NCBI GenBank assembly: GCA_019918135.1
Contig: WBZZ01000072.1
Span: 87,501-112,500, forward strand
Length of the DNA stretch: 25,000 nucleotides
Direction: 5' to 3'
Source: Paulinella micropora
Taxonomy: Eukaryota > Cercozoa > Imbricatea > Euglyphida > Paulinellidae
In this document: positions 18,308-25,000 of the stretch, one piece after another
Layout: each line of letters starts with the position of its first letter
Numbering within the stretch: the first letter of the stretch is position 1
Program-made: the position numbers and the translations under genes
The notes under the pieces: generated by a model
The model's input: the letters and a program-made list of their open reading frames with translations, nothing else
What the model was told of the DNA's origin: nothing
The model's database searches: none

Positions 18308-18690
18308 CTAACACAGCAGTTGAAGGGGCAGGTGACTCTTCTGAGCTTGGAGACGCTTCCGCTTTTGTCGCTTGGAGGTCGGCGGTGGTGTGCGTTTGTC
18401 CTGCAAGTGCCCTCCACGAGCGCGTGTGGCGACGTTTTGCGTCTGCGCCGGTGAGGGGAAGTTAACATCGTCCTGGTCACCTTGCTCGCTTTCCGTCTCA
18501 ACCTGCTCAACTTCGTCTTCCTCTTCTTTGGTGTCCTTCTTGTCCTCATCTGCTTCCTCTTCGTTTCCCTCGTCGTCCTCGTCCTGTTGTCTGATGCGGC
18601 AGTCGCTAGGCGCCGGCTTGGGTGGCATCATGAACAGGTTGACATGGCGACCGTAGAGGTGAACGTTCGAGGTAGACAGGGGGTCGTGCG
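18308..18690 (-). pseudogene. acidic tail of the nested Gag-protease polyprotein
   Basis: In the frame ending at 18308 a Pro-rich stretch is followed by a long Asp/Glu-rich run and then a Lys/Arg-rich end. The reading joins from the protease frame by a shift near 18690. Such acidic linkers sit between protease and RT in some elements, but here the sequence runs into the DIRS flank without RT. Confidence 0.45.
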
Positions 18691-20136
18691 AAGTCGAAGG
18701 GGCAAACTGGGACGGCGGTCGATGATTTTTTTGAACTTTGCTATTGGATAGGACACTTCCTTCGCCAGTGTTGTAGGGCGGAAGTCGCAGCTGATCGTAG
18801 CCAATTGTAGATCACCGACCTGGAGTGATGTCTCGAAGAGGAACTCCGTCTCGTAGACGATTTGCTTAGAAGGTCGCTTCAGGGGCATGTAGTCCGTGGG
18901 CCTGATCGCTTGCGCGTCGTCGATAGAGAGGTTGAGTTGGGCCGCGACCTCGTTGGCAAGAAGCAAGTTCATACCATCAGGCAAGTGGGTCGAAATGTAG
19001 ATCGTGATGGCATGAAGCGGGGACGTCGGGGTAGCCGAGACGAATAGTTCGATGCCTTCAGCGAGGACAGCATTAATGCACACGGGTGAGCGTGCGTCGA
19101 CGGGTGGGAGCGACACGATCTCAAGTCCATGGTGTAGTACCCAGTCGAGGAGGGCCACGCCTTTGCAGTTGCATGCAGAGTCCAAAACGCATGAAGTCTT
19201 GCCTATGCAATCATCATCCGGTGCCGTCCGAAGGGATTTGCGTACATAGATGCTGCCGCAGACGACAGTCGGGATCGTGCAGATGCGAATCGGACGCCGT
19301 GTTGGCCGAGGCGATGGACGTGTCGTCATGTGGAACGCTCGAGGAGGATTGCGCGTGGCGGCCGAGGATGGCTTCCAGTTGCAGTGTTTGCCCTCGTCTT
19401 GACAACGCTGGCGACGCTTGAATCGGTCAAACGAATGCTTCGGGGTGTGATCTGGCTTGAGGAACTGGTTATGTTCCTTGCAATAGGCACATGGGAATCC
19501 GGTGAAAGGCGGACGCTTTGGTGAAGTCGGGGCGGTCTTGGTGGCGGCCGTAACCATCGAAGATTTCTTCGGAGGGATGACGATCGCGTTCGCACCGGTG
19601 AGGGGCGGGCATGTTACAGTCTTCTTTGTAGTCGGGAGCGGCTTGTCCATCTTGGTCCGTTTGTTGGGGCGTCCACGATCCGGTGGCGTAGCCGGTTGAG
19701 CCATCGACATGGCGTCAGCCTTGCGCTTCTGGCGTGGCGGGCGCTTGGGCTCCTTGTTTTCCTGCTGCGCTTTGCGCTCCTTGTTTTCCTGCTGCGCTTT
19801 GCGCTGTCTGTTCTTCTGGTGGGTGTCGACCTTGGCGGTTGAGTCGCGAGAGGAGGCAGAAGGCGTTGGGCGAGCAGGGCGATCGCGCTGTGTACACTGT
19901 CGCTTGTAGGTAGCCGCCGACGAGGGCTTCGTGACGCTCTCCATCCATGGCCAAATTGAATATTCTTCCATGACGTAGAGGTCGAGGGAGTTGGTCCAGG
20001 GGAGAAGGTCAGTGAGGTCGCGAGGCCAAGCAACATTAAGTGTGTTGAGTATCTCGGCAGCGTACCGAGTCCATCGATCACGTTCCATGGGGGTGAGCAT
20101 CCGGGACACGTCGCGAAGTTGGTTGGAGTCGGCCGT
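18628..20136 (-). pseudogene. nested element: Gag basic region, Cys/His segment and retropepsin-like domain
   Basis: The frame is open from a TGA at 20137 down to TGA at 18628; the first ATG-type Met follows a GTG at 20109. In order: end of the capsid helices, a basic Lys/Arg/Gln-rich linker with two perfect 9-residue repeats, a Cys/His segment (CAYCKEHNQ ... H ... C-x5-K-H-C), and a protease-like region. In that region VLDSACNCKG at about 308-317 (counted from 20109) stands at the active-site loop, and ITIYISTHLPDGMNLLLANE fits the second half. Retropepsins have D-T/S-G; here it is Asp-Ser-Ala, so activity is doubtful. Confidence 0.6.
19751..19804 (-). repeat. two perfect 27-base tandem repeats
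   Basis: Units 19751-19777 and 19778-19804 are identical and in frame, encoding two copies of a nine-residue Lys/Ala/Gln/Gln/Glu/Asn/Lys/Glu/Arg-type unit in the basic linker of the nested Gag. Confidence 0.93.
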
Positions 20137-20600
20137 TCAGTAGCCAGCGGCATAGGCCGTGTCGTAGCTGGTGATGCACCGATTGACATAACCCGCGAGG
20201 CTGTCCTTCTTAAAGCGTCGAAGTTTGAGGGCTTGCATGGCGGGTCGCTTCGTGTCTCCCTTGTCCAGACGTCCTTTGAACAGCTCTATGAAGTACTCCA
20301 TGAACATGTAGGGGATGATGCTCCAAACGCGGGTGCGTTCGTCAGTAGCATGAATATAGCGGGACCAGTACGCGTCCATGAGGGCCACTGCAGTTTTGCC
20401 TCCCCACTTGTGCACCGTGTCGATGATACGGTTGCACGCCAAAAGCAATTTGACAAGTTGTTCAGCTGTAGGTTGAACGCAAGTTCGCGGGCTTGAGTTG
20501 CGACGTCAGCGGTCGGCACGATCGCCGGACGGGTCATCACGAAGAGGGCGACCGGACTCGAGTCATCATATGCAATGTGCGGGGCGGTATACCAGCAGTA
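20137..20600 (-). pseudogene. nested element: Gag capsid-like domain
   Basis: The clearest part is the frame 20448-20137, with HKWGGKTAVALMDAYWSRYI and later LKLRRFKKDSLAGYVNRC. This resembles the Retrotrans_gag pattern: a helix, an Arg-rich centre and a 'sl-x-x-Y-v-x-r-f' helix. Reading enters from another frame near 20470. It meets an in-frame TGA at 20139-20137, after which the same frame stays open and continues the domain. Capsid proteins of this kind form the virus-like particle in which reverse transcription occurs. Confidence 0.6.
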
Positions 20601-21361
20601 GTGGACGATCGTAGGATTCTTCCTCTCGACGATGCCGAAGGGGACTCATTGCCCGTGGGTGACGGGGATGGTGCAGCCGTCAAGGGACGGGCAGGGCCAG
20701 TCTCCGTCGAAGGGGCAGATTCTGAAGTCGGAACCGCAGTCGTCGTGCTGGACGATGAGCCGGATGATGAACCTGAAGATGAACTCGACGATGAACTCGA
20801 TGATGAGCTCGCGGGAGCCGGAGTCACAGTTGCTTCAGTCACGGGGGCTCCACCTTGGTCCTCCGCGGAGGGGTTTGTATCGCCAGTCAGCAGGGTCGAA
20901 TACGTTTCTTCCACAACGGGGAAGAGAGGGATCAGTGTGATGCGACTACCTTGCAACGTTGTAATCAGCGAGATGCGAGGCGTTGGACGTACGGGTGTCG
21001 AGGTGGTGGGTGCTGAACCTGACGTCGAGGTGGTCGACGGGGTAATTGTCGTCTGCGTTGGGAAGGCCGACATGGGTCCAAGAGGGCCAATCATCGGTCG
21101 AAGTGGCGACGCGAAGGCTGGGTCAGACATGGACAGTGTACGGCTGACTAGTGGGGCTGGTGGGCGTACGCGTGCTGCAAAGAGGGATACCAGTGATGGA
21201 TACGGTTCACGCCGGGGCAGGGGTGTCGCTCCACTCGCTAGGCTACCAGGGCGGGCAAACGGATCGATTGGGGTAGTTGGAGGTACCCTACCGATGGGGG
21301 CCAATGCTGTTGCACTTACAGGCAACGCAACTGGGGTAAAGGCCATCGTTGGAGTTACCAC
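20537..21361 (-). pseudogene. nested element: Pro/Ser/Thr-rich Gag linker
   Basis: A long low-complexity protein region with Pro, Thr, Ala and Ser, including a run of about 20 Ser/Gly near 20760-20820. No domain. It links the N-terminal Gag segment (another frame) with the capsid-like domain. The plus-strand Asp/Glu-rich frame over the same bases is a shadow of the Ser codons. Confidence 0.5.
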
Positions 21362-22020
21362 AGGGGACGATGTAACAGTTGCAGTAGGTGGTGGTTCAGC
21401 TGGGGTGGTGTGGCTCGTCGATGGGTGGGTCGGCGCGGTGCAGGTCCCAAAGGAATACTTCCCAAGGTCGCTGCTGGGGTCGTACCAGTCAGGGTTGATG
21501 GGGGCACGGTGACGGGAGTGCTTGCAGGGGTTGGAAGTACCAACCCAGAAAGTGATCCAGGCGCCCCAGGGATCGAAATCGAAATCGGTAAATGGTTAAC
21601 GAATTCCTCTAAAGGAATGAAGGTACCCAATTGATTGCAGAGAGCTTCGTGTTGAGCTGCAGAGCCTGTAGGCCCCAGGTACTCCTGGTAGATGTCGTGG
21701 GCTGTCACGTTAGGATTGCACATCAACTTTAGGGAGGGTGTCGGTACCAATGGAAGATGAAGCAAATTAGTTTGCTCATCTTTTACTGCCTTGAGTAAAA
21801 TATCACGGTATTCACCAGAGTAATTAGTAAATAAATCTTCTCGAAACTGCGTTGATTGAGTCCTCGAGAGGTCCGTAGTGAGGGGAGTTGACTTCCCTTC
21901 CTCAACTTCCTTCTGAAATTTCTTCTCGGAGGGCAGGAGACCATGGTATGGGTACGCTTGTAGAGCACGATGAGCAGCAGAGAGGGTGATCTTGCTGGGT
22001 GATAAGGGGTTGACCCTAAC
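21355..22020 (-). pseudogene. nested element: Gag N-terminal segment
   Basis: The coding-like part starts around 22020, after a pyrimidine-rich TTTTGTTTGCGTTAG stretch that could be a splice acceptor. It contains helical sequence (for example QAYPYHGLLPSEKKFQKEV) and later Leu/Pro-rich sequence; no family is recognised. The ORF is open further upstream to 22296, but that part overlaps the DIRS RNase H end and looks like untranslated leader. It changes to the linker frame near 21360. Confidence 0.45.
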
Positions 22021-22310
22021 GCAAACAAAACCAGACACATACTGTGTTGGTTGACTGCATAGAGTGTAAAAGAACAGAGAGACGACACAAAAATGCAAAG
22101 ACAGGTGAATGATCTGCCTCACATTTGTGTTTTTGATGACCTCTGATCTTCTACGTTCGTTGAGTAGTACCTTTCTTGTAGGGGGTGCTTTCAAATCGAT
22201 CTGTCGACAGAGCACACAAAACTCGTTTGTGCAGTTTCCACTTGAAAGGAAAATTCGAATTGTAAGTTTGGATACAACCCCAAGGAATAAATACACAACG
22301 AACTCTTATT

Positions 22311-23647
22311 AACGATCCACTCGAGTCAATCGCACTTGCAATCCTGTTGAAGTCAGGGACACACACCAGTCCACCATCTCTTATATAGTCAGGTGCGTTA
22401 GCCATCACCATCTCGTACACACCCCTTCTCATGTAGATATCTTTCATAGACAGCGCCTTCGACGCGGCGTCAGCTTCACTGTTCAGGTCCCTTGGGATCC
22501 AGTTCCAGACTGCCTTGATATCATACACATTCAAAATAGTCCATATCTGCTTGATAATGTCATTCTGAACCGGAATAGGTCCGCCGCCGTTGATTAAGTT
22601 CTTCACGGCAGGCAATGAGTCTAAGTCAAATCTCACACACTTATGTCCCAACTTCTCACCAAACTCACTTAGCAATGAAATGACACCATGCAGCTCCCGT
22701 AACGTTGATGATGTGCCCACTAGGTGGCCCGGTAGCGGGATGGTAAGTTTGTCACCCCCATACACGACACCGGTGGCTAGCTCACCTGTGTCTACCCGCA
22801 CAAACATATCTTCCGCATAGTTAACTATCGGTCGCTTAAATCTCGACTGATCACCCAACCACTCCGCCCAAAATTCAACCTCAGCTTTCGCGCCCTCATC
22901 AATTATTACATACTCAGCAGCACGCACCCGCGCTGTATTCATACAGCCATATAAAGAGCGGGTCCAAGCCTGTGCCGGCTCCAATGCGATCGATAGCGAG
23001 ACTATTCCACCCACCTCTCTCTCTAGCTCCTCTAGCTTAATAAAGCCTCCTTCCTTCAGCCTAGCATTGAATTCTGCCCACATATTATGCATGAGTGCCC
23101 GCTTGTGGTCAGTCACCTCATATGTCATCCCCTTAGTGTTAATCATAACACCCAAAAATTTCACAACAAACTCACCCTCCCATCTGCACTTCTCATTTAA
23201 TCCCCACCCAAGAATAGTCAGAAAAAGTCTCACACAACTCACCAGTTCATTCATCACTTTACCTGGCGCACTCCACAGAAAGTCGTCAAGGTCGGCTAGC
23301 ACCAGTACGCCCGAAAATCTCAGAAACGTAACCATAGGTCGGGTGGTTTTGTGAAACCAAAAGGGAGCATTCCTAAGTCCGAATGTCATAACATTCGAGC
23401 TGTTTTCCCTTTATGGAAAAAGCCCATGAATTTTCTCGCACTCTCTGACATCCTTAGGGAATAATATGCAGATGCTAAATCTGTTACAATCATTGAAAAA
23501 TCCTCTCTTACTACCTTGTCTGAATCTCTCTTCAGTGTCTCCAATCAGAACTGGTTGACCGCATTGAACTTGCCTAGATATCTCGTGACATACCCTTGCC
23601 TTTCTCACGCCGAGCGGGTCTATCTCCACCTGCATCGGTTCGACCAA
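22311..23647 (-). pseudogene. DIRS reverse transcriptase and RNase H
   Basis: The first part, 23647-23411, has an Asp at the motif A position (NDCNRFSI). An in-frame TAA at 23413-23411 follows, and the frame then continues into MTFGLRNAPFWFHK (motif B). Counted from the ATG at 23389: motif C is Asp35-Asp36 in LADLDDFL, the form seen in DIRS RTs. The RNase H carboxylates are Asp200 (VRVDTGE), Glu232 (STLRELHG), Asp257 (FDLDSLPA) and Asp307 (NSEADAAS). Together these copy the RNA and remove the template. Coding resemblance ends near residue 360 (about 22311), where the inserted sequence starts. Confidence 0.8.
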
Positions 23648-23969
23648 CTATAGCCTTTCGGGCTTCTTCTTCCTCAAAGTTACCTAATGCTACATTTCTG
23701 CGCACAAACTCATCAACCAGTTGCTCATTCGCAAAGTATGTTGGATGATTACGAAAAAACTTCCGTTCAGGAATGTGTTGTCCTTCAAACCTAAAATCAA
23801 GCCCATACGCAATCCAGGAAATGACAACACTTGAAGTTCCCATCGACTTCCAATAGCCAAGCTGTCTCCTTAGCCTATCAGGCCCGGCCGATGTGTCCGC
23901 CCATGGGTTTCCTTTGTTGAGCTCGCTTCCTAACTTTATCATAGCCTCAAGCGCCTGCCGCAGTGTCAT
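23574..23969 (-). pseudogene. N-terminal region of the DIRS RT protein
   Basis: ATG 23969 opens a segment with Trp/Tyr-rich and Arg-rich sequence (LGYWKSMGTSSVVISWIAYG, then an EEEEARKAIV end). This resembles the region that precedes the RT fingers in DIRS elements. It joins the RT frame by a shift near 23645. The same frame is open upstream of the ATG back to a TAA at 24002-24000, 30 bases away. Confidence 0.6.
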
Positions 23970-23999
23970 GTCCCGATACAGATCAAGGCTTACCTGCGG

Positions 24000-24425
24000 T
24001 TATCTGATCAGATTCTCAACAAACTCGATTCTGTCCTTAGCTTCTACTGTAGTTGATAGGCCTGGGCAAGATGAATAAGTGTGAAACTTTTGTTTGCAAA
24101 AACTACACACCATGCCTTGCCGTTGATCATACCACACGCAACGTTTCGGGAACTGGCCAAGCGACTGCCTTATCCTCTCCACCGATTCATTAATACTGCC
24201 GTATTTCAGGCATATCAGCCCCTCGGTCCGGATAATATACTTCAAGAGTCTACATTGCAAATCAAGTGTCCTATATATATTAAAAACAAATTTTAATAAT
24301 CTAACCCGGACTGTCAGCAGAAATAATATTAATATATAAAATAATTCCAAGTTTGAAAAGAAAACTGATTTAATAAACTTAATACCAAGCCACCTATAGG
24401 TCGACCAGTCTCGACCATACATCAA
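24000..24425 (-). pseudogene. second zinc-knuckle segment of the DIRS element
   Basis: Only the last 75 or so residues (from about 24225) look coding. They include Cys107-x2-Cys110-x4-His115-x4-Cys120 (VCSFCKQKFHTYSSC), an exact CCHC knuckle, then an acidic end and TAA. The next ATG in the same frame follows only 30 bases later, so the two segments may be one protein interrupted by TAA or two tandem ORFs. A knuckle directly before RT, in addition to that of Gag, is not typical. Confidence 0.55.
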
Positions 24426-24474
24426 TCCAATCTGCTCCTACGTTACTGAACCGATACCGAGCCAAATAATATTA

Positions 24475-25000
24475 TCACTGCTTTACCAGACAAGTAACCA
24501 CCCTGCACGTCAGTAATGTTCCTTTACCTGCGAGCGGGCATGTTGTCCCACGGGCGCGACGGGTCGCGCGGGCTCCACCAACATTGCGGGGGTCACGCAT
24601 CTCGTCACGGTCACGCTTGGGAAGCGGGCATTTCGGGGACAGATGACCATATTCCCCACAGTTATAGCATCTGAACGATAATAGATCATTCGCAGCCGAT
24701 GCTCCTCCCAGCTTCTTCCTCTTGAGTAGTGGGCCCGCAGGAGTAAAATACTCCTCCACGTCGTCCCAGACTGCGGAGTCGACCTTCTTGGCGTGCGCCT
24801 TAGCGATCTTGAGTACATCCTCCACACCGTACCCAGCGGAGCGAGTCTTGAAATACTTGACCACGGCCGCAATCAGCACACCAAGGTCGTCAAACTTGGA
24901 CTCACCACCATTGTGAGTAGTAAGTAGCGCCAGTATCATCGAACAAGCAGCCTTTTCCTCAACTGCTTCCAGCATCATGGGCAGGCTCGAGTCGGTAGAC
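24475..25000 (-). pseudogene. DIRS Gag C-terminal part with CCHC zinc knuckle (cut by window end)
   Basis: The frame is open to the window end without a stop, so the ATG at 24978 need not be the start. It is a helical region with an Ala/Lys/Asp-rich stretch, then Cys104-x2-Cys107-x4-His112-x4-Cys117 (CYNCGEYGHLSPKC), then a basic Arg-rich tail and TGA TAA. Binds the element RNA in particles. Spacing is exactly that of retroviral nucleocapsid knuckles. Confidence 0.75.

Larger units (their letters stand above)
18276..22310 (-). mobile_element. nested GC-rich Gag-protease element fragment without reverse transcriptase
   Basis: About 4 kb, minus strand, between the DIRS RNase H and its recombinase. 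It encodes a Gag N-terminal segment, a Pro/Ser/Thr linker, a capsid-like helical domain, a basic Cys/His segment, a retropepsin-like domain and an acidic tail, but no RT, RNase H or integrase. Boundaries come from the change in base composition and the end of DIRS coding sequence, so they are uncertain by about 50-150 bases. GTGGA occurs near both ends and could be a five-base target duplication, but with no LTR pair visible that is weak. It could be a truncated LTR element or a Gag-only non-autonomous type. Confidence 0.6.
16950..25000 (-). mobile_element. DIRS-order tyrosine-recombinase retrotransposon with nested insert, partial
   Basis: On the minus strand the order is Gag with CCHC knuckle (24978-24475), a second zinc-knuckle segment, RT-RNase H (23969-22311), and a tyrosine recombinase (17991-17049). 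Tyrosine recombinase after RT-RNase H, without DDE integrase or aspartic protease of its own, defines DIRS-like elements (DIRS, PAT, Ngaro groups), which integrate through a circular intermediate. There is no methyltransferase domain. The 5' end is outside the window. About 4 kb between RNase H and recombinase belong to another element. Several frame breaks make this copy non-functional as read. Confidence 0.8.

Noticed and set aside
20632..20940. Plus-strand Asp/Glu-rich frames over 20493-21512
   Set aside because: Shadow of the Ser/Gly codons of the nested Gag linker on the minus strand; no motif and no start context.
18276..22310. GTGGA as a proven target-site duplication of the nested insert
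   Set aside because: Five bases shared near both ends can occur by chance, the ends are not defined and the joined reading would not restore the frame, so it is mentioned only as weak.
3153..24002. Reassigned nuclear stop codons (UAR as Gln or UGA as Trp)
   Set aside because: In-frame stops of all three kinds interrupt conserved proteins (TAG near 3153 and 11659, TAA at 6168, 23411 and 24000, TGA at 3539, 12537, 17563 and 20137). Yet the RT and integrase frames use only CAA/CAG for Gln and TGG for Trp over hundreds of codons. Ordinary nonsense changes or errors explain them better.

Overview
This window looks like repeat-rich nuclear DNA from a eukaryotic microbe, probably an alga or other protist. 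The evidence is two kinds of eukaryotic retrotransposon, a protein pairing RanBP2-type zinc fingers with a TIR-like/TPR core, splice-site-like sequences, long AT-rich non-coding stretches and long microsatellites. I see no bacterial operon structure and no rRNA or tRNA gene. The lineage cannot be fixed from the sequence. Proteins with the SHAW-type domain plus TPRs are, from general knowledge, common in stramenopiles, haptophytes and similar algae.

Layout. (1) About 655-9081, plus strand: a broken Ty3/gypsy-type retrotransposon. It has an acidic poly-Glu Gag-like start, a CCCH zinc finger, an RGG-rich tail, a degenerate aspartic protease, then reverse transcriptase, RNase H, integrase and a long C-terminal tail. 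Reading frames change about every 300-900 bases. No LTR pair is visible. (2) 9082-11250: non-coding DNA with an (AAT)n/(AAG)n tract and a roughly 480-base (CATA)n array. (3) 11348-13894, minus strand: a broken host-type gene encoding RanBP2 zinc fingers, a TIR-like SHAW domain and five to six TPRs, with a CATA/CA-rich presumed intron that contains exon remnants. (4) 13.95-14.6 kb: purine-rich low-complexity DNA and an imperfect tandem duplication. (5) 14618-16949: two perfect copies of a 73-base direct repeat enclosing about 2.2 kb of DNA without genes, much of it with an A/C-rich plus strand. (6) 16950-25000, minus strand: a DIRS-order tyrosine-recombinase retrotransposon (Gag zinc knuckle, second zinc knuckle, RT-RNase H, tyrosine recombinase), cut by the left end of the reading strand at the window edge. 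Between its RNase H and recombinase lies about 4 kb of visibly GC-richer DNA, on the same strand. That insert encodes another element's Gag and aspartic protease but no reverse transcriptase.

How the parts fit together: both elements show a recognisable replication set. The gypsy copy has Gag, protease, RT, RNase H and a DDE integrase. The DIRS copy has Gag, RT-RNase H and a tyrosine recombinase in place of protease and integrase. Neither copy can be read as intact. Catalytic residues are largely preserved while frameshifts are numerous, which fits either recently inactivated copies or uncorrected indel errors in a long-read assembly. The most interesting host-type locus is the zinc-finger/TIR-like/TPR gene, whose architecture resembles immune sensors.
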